From: CAWGJF01 sp963715745
Lineage (GTDB): Bacteria > Bacteroidota > Ignavibacteria > Ignavibacteriales > Ignavibacteriaceae
Reading direction: 5' to 3'
DNA length: 64,000 nucleotides
Assembly: GCA_963715745.1 (NCBI GenBank)
Contig: OY970271.1
Location: forward strand, 2,232,001 to 2,296,000
Shown here: one piece after another, positions 26,939 to 36,500 of the stretch
Numbering within the stretch: position 1 is the stretch's first letter
How the letters are laid out: every line of letters starts with the position of its first letter
Made by a program: the position numbers and the translations under genes
Notes under the pieces: generated by a model
Seen by the model: the letters and a program-made list of their open reading frames with translations, nothing else
Database searches by the model: none
What the model was told of the DNA's origin: nothing

Positions 26939-28137
26939 GAAAGAATTTAAAATTTCTGATTCCATTATTTATAACTCTTGTTCTGCTTATTATAATCAAG
27001 GCAATGCAGCCTGAAGAATTGAACTGGGAAGAAAGCTATACATCAAAAGATAAAATTCCTTTTGGATGTTATGTAACATACGATCTGCTTAGTGATATAT
27101 TCCCCGGTGATGATTTAAAAATCAATGATGCTGAACTACCAGTTTATAACACATTAAAAAATAAATTTTATTTCAACACAAATTATATCTTTATAAATAA
27201 TATTTTTAATCCGGACAGACTGGACATTGAATATCTGTTAAAATTTGCAGATGAAGGGAACAACGTATTTATTTGTGCCAACTGGTACAGCAAAAATATT
27301 CAGGACTCACTGGGTATAATTACTTCCTATAATTTTTTTAGACAGGATGATTCAAGCGTAATTAATTTTACAAATGAAGCCATTAAAACAGATTCGGGTT
27401 ACAAGTTTAAAGAAGGATACCCTGGTACATATTTTATTAAATATGATACTTCAAAAGCTACTATTCTTGCAACTGATTCAAGTGGAAACAATGTTTTTTT
27501 TAGAATGAAATATGGAAATGGAAACATATTCCTCTCATCAATTCCGGCTGCATTTTCCAATTATTATATTTTAAAAAATGAAATTAATGAATTTGCCTTC
27601 AAATCACTTTCTTATTTGCCTGTTCAGAATGTAATCTGGGATGAATATTATAAAGCCGGAAATAAATATAACTCGACACCTCTCCGGTTTATTGTATCGC
27701 AATCTTCTTTAGCGTGGGCTTACTATTTAATGCTTATTGGGGTTATAATATTTATAATATTTTATGGTAGAAGACGACAGAGGAGAATACCGATTATTAA
27801 ACCTTTTGAAAATACAACTCTTGAATTTGTTACAATAGTTGGTAATTTATATTATCAACAAAAAAATCACAGCACTATCGCAAAGAAAATCAGTATTTTC
27901 TTTTTCGATTACCTTAGAAATAAATATTTCTTACAAACCAGCGAACTGGATGATCAAGGAATAAAAGTAATTTCAGAAAAGACTAATTATCCATTTGAAA
28001 AACTCAGATCGCTTATCCAGAGTTTAAGGGGAACATTCAACCGGAATAATATTACAGATTCCGAATTAATATTTTTAAATAACAGGATTGAAGACTTTTA
28101 TAAAAAAACAGGTGATTATGGAAGAAAACATTTTTAA
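26935..28137 (+). CDS. DUF4350-domain membrane protein
   Basis: 400 residues. One N-terminal helix, a long extracytoplasmic domain of the DUF4350 kind (KIPFGCYVTYDLLSDIFPG, NNVFICANW), a membrane helix around 258-278, then a basic RRRQRR stretch and a cytosolic helical tail. DUF4350 resembles a GATase/ThuA-like fold often encoded next to MoxR. It overlaps the DUF4129 gene by 4 bp and the MoxR gene by 20 bp, so translation is coupled. Confidence 0.8.
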   Translation: MRKNLKFLIPLFITLVLLIIIKAMQPEELNWEESYTSKDKIPFGCYVTYDLLSDIFPGDDLKINDAELPVYNTLKNKFYFNTNYIFINNIFNPDRLDIEYLLKFADEGNNVFICANWYSKNIQDSLGIITSYNFFRQDDSSVINFTNEAIKTDSGYKFKEGYPGTYFIKYDTSKATILATDSSGNNVFFRMKYGNGNIFLSSIPAAFSNYYILKNEINEFAFKSLSYLPVQNVIWDEYYKAGNKYNSTPLRFIVSQSSLAWAYYLMLIGVIIFIIFYGRRRQRRIPIIKPFENTTLEFVTIVGNLYYQQKNHSTIAKKISIFFFDYLRNKYFLQTSELDDQGIKVISEKTNYPFEKLRSLIQSLRGTFNRNNITDSELIFLNNRIEDFYKKTGDYGRKHF

Positions 28138-29095
28138 CAACAGGATTGATCTTTCGGAAGTTCAAAGTTCGATAGATCAGGTAAAATCAGAAATTAAGAA
28201 AATAATTGTTGGTCAGGATTCAGTTATTGAACAGCTCATAACAGCATTGCTTGCAGATGGGCATATTTTAATCGAAGGTGTTCCCGGTATTGCAAAAACT
28301 CTAATTGCAAAAGTAATCTCAAAAACTGTCTCCTGCGGGTTTTCCAGGATTCAGTTCACCCCTGACTTAATGCCATCAGACATTCTCGGTACTTCTGTTT
28401 TTAATGTAAAGCAAAGTGAATTTGAGTTTAATAAAGGCCCGGTTTTTTCAAATATTATTTTAATTGATGAAATAAACCGTTCTCCGGCTAAGACACAGGC
28501 AGCTTTATTTGAGGTTATGGAAGAAAGGCAGGTAACAATAGATGGAACAACTTACAAAATGGATGAACCGTTCATCGTACTGGCTACTCAAAATCCGGTT
28601 GAACATGAAGGCACATACAGACTACCCGAAGCTCAGTTAGACAGGTTTCTGTTCAAAGTAAATATGGATTACCCAAACCAGCAGGAAGAAGTTAAAATAT
28701 TACTTGATTTACATGGAAGAAAAAATGTTAGTGACCTTTCTGTAATTAGTCCCGTTCTTACTAAAGAGGCTCTAAAGAAAATTCGTTCAGTTGTCAGTAC
28801 AGTTCACATTGATGAAAAGGTTGCTGATTATATTTCAAAAATTGTTCAGCAGACAAGGAAAAACAGCGACCTTTATTTAGGTGCTTCCCCAAGGGCTTCT
28901 ATAGCAATAATGACAGGCTCAAAAGCTATGGCAGCAATGACAGGAAGAGATTTTGTTTTACCGGATGATATAAGACAAATTTCATTTCCGGCACTAAGAC
29001 ACAGAATTTTACTTACACCTGAAAAAGAAATGGAAGGAAATACTCCGGATGAAATTATAAAAAGAATAATCGATACAGTTGAGGTTCCGAAATAG
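28118..29095 (+). CDS. MoxR-family AAA+ ATPase
   Basis: About 325 residues from ATG 28118, which lies in the end of the upstream gene; a TTG 30 bases earlier is less likely. Walker A is GVPGIAKT (54-61) and Walker B is IILIDEINR, followed by sensor 1 (LATQNPVEHEGTY) and the AAA-lid region LGASPRASIA. MoxR ATPases act as chaperones that remodel or insert cofactors into partners, usually working with VWA/DUF58 proteins. The next gene is such a DUF58 protein. Confidence 0.95.
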   Translation: MEENIFNNRIDLSEVQSSIDQVKSEIKKIIVGQDSVIEQLITALLADGHILIEGVPGIAKTLIAKVISKTVSCGFSRIQFTPDLMPSDILGTSVFNVKQSEFEFNKGPVFSNIILIDEINRSPAKTQAALFEVMEERQVTIDGTTYKMDEPFIVLATQNPVEHEGTYRLPEAQLDRFLFKVNMDYPNQQEEVKILLDLHGRKNVSDLSVISPVLTKEALKKIRSVVSTVHIDEKVADYISKIVQQTRKNSDLYLGASPRASIAIMTGSKAMAAMTGRDFVLPDDIRQISFPALRHRILLTPEKEMEGNTPDEIIKRIIDTVEVPK

Positions 29096-30426
29096 TGAAA
29101 TCTATTAAATCCTTTTTTTTAGGTGTAAGATTTTTTTACCTTCTTGCTCTGGTTATATTCTTATTTGTAATTGGATATTTTTACCCTTTGGTTTATGTGA
29201 TTGCGCAGGTTTCTTTTGTAGCTCTGATGTTTACTACTTTAAGTGATATAATAATTCTATATTTAAATAAAACAGGATTATTCGCATACCGTGAAACTCC
29301 TCTCAGGCTTTCAAACGGCGATGAAAATGAAATAAAAATCTTCGTTACAAATCTTTATTCTTTCAAAGTTTATATATTGGTAATCGATGAAATTCCTTTC
29401 CAGTTTCAAATCAGGGATTTCAAAATAAATGCAAGTCTTGAACCCGGCATAACTAAACACATTTTATACAATTTAAGACCAGTAACAAGAGGGGAATATA
29501 ATTTTGGTGAAATAAATGTGTTTGTATCTTCTCCATTGCAGCTTGTCCGAAAGCGTTTCAGGTTTGAAGGACATAAAGTTATTCCTGTTTATCCATCTTA
29601 TTTGCAGATGCGTAAGTATGAATTATTTGCGATCTCAGACAGACTAACCGAAATTGGAGTTAAAAAAATCAGGAGAATTGGTCATTCGCAGGAATTTGAA
29701 CAGATACAGGATTATGTAAGAGGCGATGACTACCGGACAATTAACTGGAAAGCAACTGCACGTAAAGCAAAAATAATGGTGAATCATTTTGAAGATGAAA
29801 GATCGCAGAACGTTTATTCTTTAATAGACATTGGCAGAGTAATGAAAATGCCGTTTAATAAAATGTCGCTGCTTGATTACGCTATTAATGCTTCGCTGGT
29901 TATTTCAAATGTTGCTTTGAGAAAAAGTGATAAGGCTGGAATAGTAACTTTTTCAAACAAAGTTGACAAGATTTTACCGTCAGACAGACAGGCTTTACAG
30001 ATGCAAAAGATTTTAGACTTGCTTTATTCACAAAAAACTGATTTTCTCGAGACAGATTTTGAAGGATTAGCAGCTTCAGTTTTAAGAAAGATTACACAAC
30101 GAAGTTTGTTTTTAATATTCACAAATTTTGAAACTCTGAATTCTCTGAAAAGACAACTGTCATACATAAAAAGACTTTCATCGTCTCATCTTGTTGTAGT
30201 TATATTTTTCCAAAATACAGAATTGCTTGAATTTATTGATAAACCTGCTGTAACTATTGAGGAGATTTATAATAAAACGATAGCGGAAAAATTTTCTTTT
30301 GAAAAGAGACAAATTGTAAAGGAACTGGAGAGATTTAACATTCATTCTATTCTCACAAGTCCGCAAAATTTAACAATTGAAACATTAAACAAATACCTTG
30401 AGTTGAAGGCACGGGGTTTGATTTAG
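29095..30426 (+). CDS. DUF58-domain membrane protein
   Basis: 443 residues. Two N-terminal membrane helices, a beta-rich middle, then the DUF58 signature RGDDYRTINWKATARK and a VWA-like C-terminal part. The metal-site motif usually written DxSxS reads DIGRV, so Mg binding there is doubtful; this variant seems common in the Bacteroidota-type subfamily. DUF58 proteins are the usual partners of MoxR. GTG start overlapping the MoxR stop by one base. Confidence 0.9.
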   Translation: MKSIKSFFLGVRFFYLLALVIFLFVIGYFYPLVYVIAQVSFVALMFTTLSDIIILYLNKTGLFAYRETPLRLSNGDENEIKIFVTNLYSFKVYILVIDEIPFQFQIRDFKINASLEPGITKHILYNLRPVTRGEYNFGEINVFVSSPLQLVRKRFRFEGHKVIPVYPSYLQMRKYELFAISDRLTEIGVKKIRRIGHSQEFEQIQDYVRGDDYRTINWKATARKAKIMVNHFEDERSQNVYSLIDIGRVMKMPFNKMSLLDYAINASLVISNVALRKSDKAGIVTFSNKVDKILPSDRQALQMQKILDLLYSQKTDFLETDFEGLAASVLRKITQRSLFLIFTNFETLNSLKRQLSYIKRLSSSHLVVVIFFQNTELLEFIDKPAVTIEEIYNKTIAEKFSFEKRQIVKELERFNIHSILTSPQNLTIETLNKYLELKARGLI

Positions 30427-30434
30427 TATTTAAC

Positions 30435-31169
30435 ATGAGCAATATTGAAATACAGACAACCCAGAATGTAAATATTGAATATACGATTGCCAGCATTGGT
30501 GACCGGGTTTTAGGTGCAATAATAGATGTGTTAATTGTTTCCGGATATTTCATCGCTATAATTTTTCTTATTATTTTTTTAAGAGACTCATTATTTATGC
30601 ACGATTATAGCTGGGCAATATTTATTCTTCTGTATTTACCGGCATTTTTATATAATTTTTTATGCGAAACATTTCTTAATGGTCAGACTTTCGGAAAAAA
30701 GATTATCAAAACAAAAGTTGTAAAACTGGATGGCAGTCCTGCCAGTGTAGGAAGTTATTTTTTAAGATGGCTTATCAGTCCGATTGACATTTACTTCACT
30801 TATGGTTCGGTTGGATTGATTACTATGTTGATAAATGGGAAGGGGCAGAGGCTTGGTGATCTTGCTGCAAATACAACTGTGATTAAATTAAAGTCGGAAG
30901 TAAAGCTGGAAGATACAATTCTGAGAGCAACTCCAACTAACTATGAAATTAGATTTCCCCAGGTTAACCAGCTTAATGATTCTGATATTTCAATTGTAAA
31001 GGAAGTCCTGGACCTGAATTATAAAAATCCTGATGCACAGGTTTATGATAAAATAATAACTAAAGCTAAACTAACTGTAGAGAAAAAACTTGGTGTAACT
31101 TCAGATATGCATCCGATTGCGTTTCTTGATACAGTTCTGAAGGATTATAATTATTTGCATGGTGAATAA
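30435..31169 (+). CDS. RDD-family membrane protein
   Basis: 244 residues. The RDD domain spans about 15-150 with three membrane helices and the Arg-Asp-Asp-type positions (IGDRVLGAIIDVLIV ... NGQTFGKKIIKTKVV ... GKGQRLGDLAANT). A cytosolic helical tail of about 90 residues follows. RDD proteins include Na+(Li+)/H+ antiporters and many of unknown function, and they are often paired with SpoIIM genes as here. It is the last gene of the MoxR cluster; rsmI on the other strand ends 2 bp away. Confidence 0.9.
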   Translation: MSNIEIQTTQNVNIEYTIASIGDRVLGAIIDVLIVSGYFIAIIFLIIFLRDSLFMHDYSWAIFILLYLPAFLYNFLCETFLNGQTFGKKIIKTKVVKLDGSPASVGSYFLRWLISPIDIYFTYGSVGLITMLINGKGQRLGDLAANTTVIKLKSEVKLEDTILRATPTNYEIRFPQVNQLNDSDISIVKEVLDLNYKNPDAQVYDKIITKAKLTVEKKLGVTSDMHPIAFLDTVLKDYNYLHGE

Positions 31170-31170
31170 A

Positions 31171-31848
31171 TTATCTAAATTTTACAGGTGCAATAACAAC
31201 TACAAATTCACCTTTAACTACTTTTTGATCAAGCCTTTCCAGTAGTTCTTTAGGATAACCTCTCCAGGTTTCTTCAAACTTTTTGGTGAGTTCACGACAG
31301 ACAACGACAAATCTAACAGGCATATATTCATTAAGTTCATTTAAAAGCTTTTCAATCCGGAAAGGGGATTCATAAATAATTATTGTTCTTTTTTCTTCAG
31401 AAAGTTCTTTGAGTTTTTTTTGCCTGCCTTTTTTCTGTGGAAGAAATCCTTCAAAAACAAATGAATCAGTCGGCAGGCCACTAATTGTTAATGCTGCTAA
31501 AAGAGCAGAAGCACCCGGAACTGGAATAACTTCTATTGATTCATTTAATGACTGTGAAATCAATCTGACTCCCGGATCAGAAATAAGTGGAGTGCCTGAG
31601 TCCGAAACAATGGCACAATCTTCACCATTTTTAATTCGCTCAATTACAAATGGAATTTTCTTCTCTTCACTAACTGCATTGAAGGAAATCATTTCTTTAG
31701 AAATAGTATAATGTTTAAGTAGAATTGATGTTACGCGTGTATCTTCACAAAGAATGAAATCAACCTCTTTAAGTGTTTCAATTGCACGGAAAGAAAAATC
31801 TTTAAGATTTCCAATAGGAGTGCTAACTACAAATATTTTTCCATTCAT
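31171..31848 (-). CDS. rsmI: 16S rRNA (cytidine1402-2'-O)-methyltransferase RsmI
   Basis: 225 residues, a tetrapyrrole-methylase fold enzyme that methylates the ribose of C1402 in 16S rRNA. Clear marks are the start VSTPIGNLKDFSFRAIETLK, the CEDTRVTS segment, VSDSGTPLISDPG and PGASALLAAL. The C-terminal arm ends at about residue 222, so it is the short version without an extra HTH-like domain. It lies tail-to-tail with the RDD gene and downstream of the lysine aminotransferase terminator. Confidence 0.96.
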   Translation of the reverse strand: MNGKIFVVSTPIGNLKDFSFRAIETLKEVDFILCEDTRVTSILLKHYTISKEMISFNAVSEEKKIPFVIERIKNGEDCAIVSDSGTPLISDPGVRLISQSLNESIEVIPVPGASALLAALTISGLPTDSFVFEGFLPQKKGRQKKLKELSEEKRTIIIYESPFRIEKLLNELNEYMPVRFVVVCRELTKKFEETWRGYPKELLERLDQKVVKGEFVVVIAPVKFR

Positions 31849-31870
31849 AATATTAAAATACTTTAAAATG

Positions 31871-31898
31871 AGAACGGCTCCAACATAGGAGCCGTCTC
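31871..31898 (-). terminator. Likely terminator of the lysine aminotransferase gene
   Basis: An 8-bp perfect stem (31874-31881 with 31888-31895, ACGGCTCC) that extends to about 11 pairs with one bulge. On the minus strand it is followed by ATTTTAAAG. It sits 25 bp after the aminotransferase stop and before rsmI. The T-tract is weak, so termination may be partial. Confidence 0.55.
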
Positions 31899-31923
31899 TT
31901 GCAAGTAGTGTTAATCCTTTTGT

Positions 31924-33255
31924 TTATTTTGACGATATAATAGTAAGAACTTTTTCAATAACGTGCAAGCCCTCTTCTAATTCATCCTCAGTTATATTCA
32001 GCATAGGTCTGAACCGGATCGACCTGGTCCCGCAGCCAAGTATTAATAATTTTTCCTTTTCTGCAATAGCTCTGAATTCATTCCTTGTTTTTCCATCCGG
32101 TAAATCAAAAGAGCAGAGCAGACCAAGCCCTCTTGCATTTGAAACCAGACCAGGAAATTTATTTTGAATTTCGTATAACCTGTTAAGCAAATATTTCCCG
32201 GTTACTTCTGCATTCTTAACAAGGTTTTCTTCTTCCATTATTTCCATAATTTTTGTTGAACGAACCATATCAACAAGGTTAGCACCCCAGGTTGAGTTTA
32301 TCCTGCTTGATGTATGGAAGCAATTTTCATTTACATCATCAATCCTATCTGAAACCATTATTCCACAAACCTGTGCTTTCTTTCCGAAAGCAATAATATC
32401 AGGTTTAACATAATATTCGTACGCCCAGAATTTACCTGTTAAACCAAAACCTGTCTGTACTTCATCAAACATCAGGAGAATATTATTTTCGTTGGTGATA
32501 TTTCTTAGCTCTTCAAAAAACTCTTTCCTGAAAAAATTATCTCCGCCTTCACATTGAATTGGTTCAATAATTAACACGGCAATATCATCGGGATTATCTT
32601 TAATTGCTTCTTTAATTTCAGCTATAGCTTGTTGTTCAAGTTTTATTACTCTATCAAGATTATCTTCAAGAGGAAAAGTGATTTTGGGATTTGTAATTCT
32701 TGGCCAATTAAATTTTGGGAAATATTTTACTTTGACCGCGTCTGTATTTGTAAGCGACAATGTATAACCACTTCTTCCATGAAATGCTTCTTTGAAATGA
32801 AGAACTTTATGGCCTTTTTCTTCTTTTATTCCTTTTGCAAAATTTTTCTGAACTTTCCAATCGAAGGCAACCTTTAAACCATTTTCAACTGCTAATGCAC
32901 CGCCTGCAATAAAAAATAAATGCTTCATATAATCCGGTTTTGCAACCCGGGCAAAAGTTTCTACAAAATCTGCCATAAAGGTTGTGTAGATATCTGAATT
33001 TGACGGCTTGTTAACGGCAGCTTCGGCAAGCAAATATTTTGTTTCATCAGAAGTTATTTTTTTATGATTAAATCCTAAAGGAGAAGAAGCAAAAAAAGTA
33101 AAAAAGTCTATGTAAGATTCACCGGTTAACTCATCAATGAGTTTATTGCGATGACTGTTTTTTAGGTCTAAAACAAATTTAAATCCATCCGCAAGCATAT
33201 GCCTGCTAATAATTTCGTGAACACTTTCAGCGGAATTTAAAGTTTCTGTAAACAT
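31924..33255 (-). CDS. lat: L-lysine 6-transaminase
   Basis: 443 residues, a class-III PLP aminotransferase. The N-terminal FFTFFASSPLGFNH segment, the AFHGRSGYTLSLTN loop, MFDEVQTGFG and the PLP lysine in FGKKAQVCG (Lys292) are typical of lysine epsilon-aminotransferase. It transfers the side-chain amino group of lysine to 2-oxoglutarate, giving 2-aminoadipate 6-semialdehyde. The matching oxidising enzyme is encoded at 39.4 kb. It is a single-gene transcript with its own terminator. Confidence 0.92.
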   Translation of the reverse strand: MFTETLNSAESVHEIISRHMLADGFKFVLDLKNSHRNKLIDELTGESYIDFFTFFASSPLGFNHKKITSDETKYLLAEAAVNKPSNSDIYTTFMADFVETFARVAKPDYMKHLFFIAGGALAVENGLKVAFDWKVQKNFAKGIKEEKGHKVLHFKEAFHGRSGYTLSLTNTDAVKVKYFPKFNWPRITNPKITFPLEDNLDRVIKLEQQAIAEIKEAIKDNPDDIAVLIIEPIQCEGGDNFFRKEFFEELRNITNENNILLMFDEVQTGFGLTGKFWAYEYYVKPDIIAFGKKAQVCGIMVSDRIDDVNENCFHTSSRINSTWGANLVDMVRSTKIMEIMEEENLVKNAEVTGKYLLNRLYEIQNKFPGLVSNARGLGLLCSFDLPDGKTRNEFRAIAEKEKLLILGCGTRSIRFRPMLNITEDELEEGLHVIEKVLTIISSK

Positions 33256-33516
33256 AAGATCACCTGTAAAATTGAATAAGGTAAATTTCTAAAACAAGAA
33301 TTATGCTATTTATTGGAAAAGAGAAAGAAGAGGTTACAGATTAAAATACGTTTTCAAATGCTGAAACGAAGTAACTCTTATGCTTCGTTTTGAAAAAAGG
33401 GGAAATATTAGGTAAACAATACGACATAAAATAATTATTTTTAGGTTATTAAATTTAATATAATCTTCAACTACAAATCAATTGCTATTTTATTGCGAAA
33501 ACTTGTTTAAAATAAA
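33256..33516. other. Gap upstream of lat with one inverted repeat
   Basis: No ORF of credible quality. It holds the lat promoter region. One inverted repeat stands out: AAACGAAG (33364-33371) with CTTCGTTT (33383-33390), an 11-nt spacer, about 110 bp before the lat start. A lone GTTACA half-site (33333-33338) resembles one arm of the palindrome in front of the Rrf2 gene. Both are only candidates for operators. Confidence 0.4.
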
Positions 33517-33543
33517 AAATCCCGGCCAAAATGACCGGGATTT
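33517..33543 (-). terminator. Terminator of the 1,671-residue T9SS protein gene
   Basis: 9-bp perfect stem (33517-33525 with 33535-33543; arm AAATCCCGG), 9-nt loop. On the minus strand it is followed by TTTTTTATT. It begins 14 bp after the stop codon at 33557. Confidence 0.85.
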
Positions 33544-33556
33544 GTTTGAAATCACA

Positions 33557-36500
33557 TTATTTCATCAACATCATCTTCTTTACTTTATTATAAGAATTCT
33601 TTCCATCAACTGATTTTGCCTGGATTGTATAAATGTAAACTCCGGAAGCATAGTTTGATGCATTCCAGACAAAATCGTAATATCCAACTTCTTTAACTTC
33701 ATCAACAACAGTGCTTACTAATTCTCCAAGTATGCTATATACAGAGATTCTAACTTGACTATCAAACGGCAGTGCATACTTAATTGTTGTTGTCGGGTTG
33801 AAAGGATTGGGATAATTCTGATACAAGGTGTATTCCTTCGGTGTAAAATCAACATCAACGTTTATTTCATTTGAATATTCATAAGTACCATCGAAATCAA
33901 CCTGTTTCAGTCTGTAAGTAATTGTTCCTTTATAGGATTTGAAATCATACTTATCAATGAAGGAATAAGCCTGGGGTTCAGTAGTTGTTCCTTTTCCTTC
34001 AACGTATCCTATTTTCTCCCATTGAGCATTCATCTTTCTTTCAATGTTGAATCCCATATTGTTTGTTTCAGTTGCAGTAGCCCAATTAATTAATACCTTT
34101 CGGTTATTAACTGCAGCTGTAAATGATGTTAACTCAACAGGAACAAACGGGGTAATATAAGCAACATTACTGTAGTCTGAATTTCCCATAGAACTATATG
34201 CATATACCCTGTAACCATAAGTTGTATCTAACAGGACCGAGTTATCAATGTAAGTGTAAATATCAGTAGTTACACTGTCTATAGGAACAAACGGAGCGAC
34301 ACTTAATGAATCACCCTGCTTTCTTTCAATCACGAAGCCATCTTCGTTGTTTGAATTATCAAACCAGGTAAGCCTGACTGCAATTTGACCTGTAACTGTA
34401 TCGGCAACAAGGCCTGATGGTGCATTAATAACAAACATATAATCGTATTCATCAGCACCAATATCAGGTGTAGATGTATTTCTTGTATCTCCATCAATAT
34501 CATCTGGTACAGAGGCAAAATATAATCCTTTGCCATCCAGAGTATTAACACTGGATTGAATATGCAAATCATCATTACCTGTATATCCAGGATCTCCTGA
34601 TATACTATTTGCATCCTGTCCTGAAGCGGTTTGCCAGGATGCAAGGTCAGTCACATCTGAGGTGTAGTAACCAAATACACCACCTGTTCCGTCAGTATAA
34701 TAATCATTATAATTCATTTCAATAGTTACGGCGACAGTATTACTTACATAAACCGCATAATGTTTTCCGGTACCTGAACTATTTGAGCGAGCATTATAAA
34801 ATGAATTATCATATACTTTATAAGTATTCGCAGCATCTCTTTTTGTTAAGGCATAAGTGGTACCACTTGTTACATCCGATCCACCTATATAAATTGAATT
34901 GTGATAAGCTTCAAAATTATTAGCAGCATATGCAAAATAATCCAATCCATATATACTACCGGTTGCTAAATTAGTTGCACCAGAGAGTGAAATGAAGTTA
35001 TTTCTGAAAATAGCATCTCCTGAAGTACTGCTACCAAAATAATATATTCCTTTGATTGTACTAGTGCCTATTAGTTCTCTGATTTTACATTTTTCAACAA
35101 TTAAACCATCAACTCTGCTTATGTATATGCCGTAAGGTGAAGTACTACCCATCATTGTCTGATAGACATCACAACCTGATACTAAAGTGTTTGTACTTGG
35201 TGCCCCCTGTAACCTTATTCCATAAGAATACCAATCGTAAACAGAACAATCAATTACCTGGTTGCCGGTTCCAGTATTGGTTGAATATGTATAAACACCT
35301 ATGCGAGGCATATAAGCAATTGTATCTATATTTTTAACAGTACAATTCTGAATTGTGTTATTATCCATTGGACCAGGACCAAGCACAAATGTACCAAAAC
35401 CCGTGCTGGTTTCCTGACTTTCCAAAATTAGATTTTTAAACACGTTATTGCTTGCATCACCTTCCATATAAATTGCTGCAGATACAGTTATGTTAGTCAA
35501 TCCCACAATTTTTAGATCTTTTGTTATTCCTCCGGGTGTATTGGAACCATCAACAATCAACCAATCGGTATTAAAACAATATAATGTTGGCTGAGTCTGA
35601 GAAGTATCTCCAGGAATTTCTGCTTGAACACCTGAAGCTGGTTTAATTGTTATTGTATTTGTTGAACTGGCTCCTACAATTTCTCCTAATACTATGGGAT
35701 ATATTTCATTAGGATAAAATGTATCAACTAAAGAAAATGTAACAGGACCGGAAACTCCTCTCAAGTTCAGATCATTAATAGCTTCAGTTAGTGTCGGATA
35801 AATTCCTCTTGATTCATCAGATTGATAGAAACTTCTATCAAAAGGTTGACCGTTTACCATTAGTTCTTTATATGTTTCCGTAACTGTAATATATTCTGGA
35901 GGTATTACAGGGTTTTTTATTTCGGTTTTTGTTTCTGTATCCGAAGGTGCGTATGGATCTTCATAAATATTTTTTTTGGTTACAGTTCTTGTGCGGTTCT
36001 CAAAGTAGACCTGTTTACCTGTTACTTTTATAAATTCACTTAATCCAACTGTATAAGTTCCGCTTAAAGGAACATCAACAATTAAATATGTATTAGGTGA
36101 AGAAGGGGGAGTAGTTCCAGGAGGATTTATACCTGAACCACCTGCAGGATTTGTTGCAACGTTATCATTTACATCCTGAGCTGCAACATAATACTCAATA
36201 GTATCACCTATGGAAATACCGCCAATAGCTGAATAATTTATAGTGAATGTATAATCGTCTCCAGCTATTGAAGGATTATTATCAAAAACATAAGAAACAT
36301 CAGTAGTTTTCTTGATATACAATCTTGGTAAATTTGCTCCAGTTGCAACTCCACTGGCATCAGTAATGTTAGCTGTCAATACAACAGATGTTGAAGTAGC
36401 TGATGTGTTAGGAAGTATATCATAAACAATTGCTGGCGGGGTTAAATCTGCACCAATACCATTAAACTCATCGGCTCCGATATCCGGAGTAGTTACATTT

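Noticed and set aside
28088..28117. TTG start for the MoxR gene
   Set aside because: The ATG at 28118 gives the usual MoxR N-terminus; the extra residues belong to the overlap with the DUF4350 gene.
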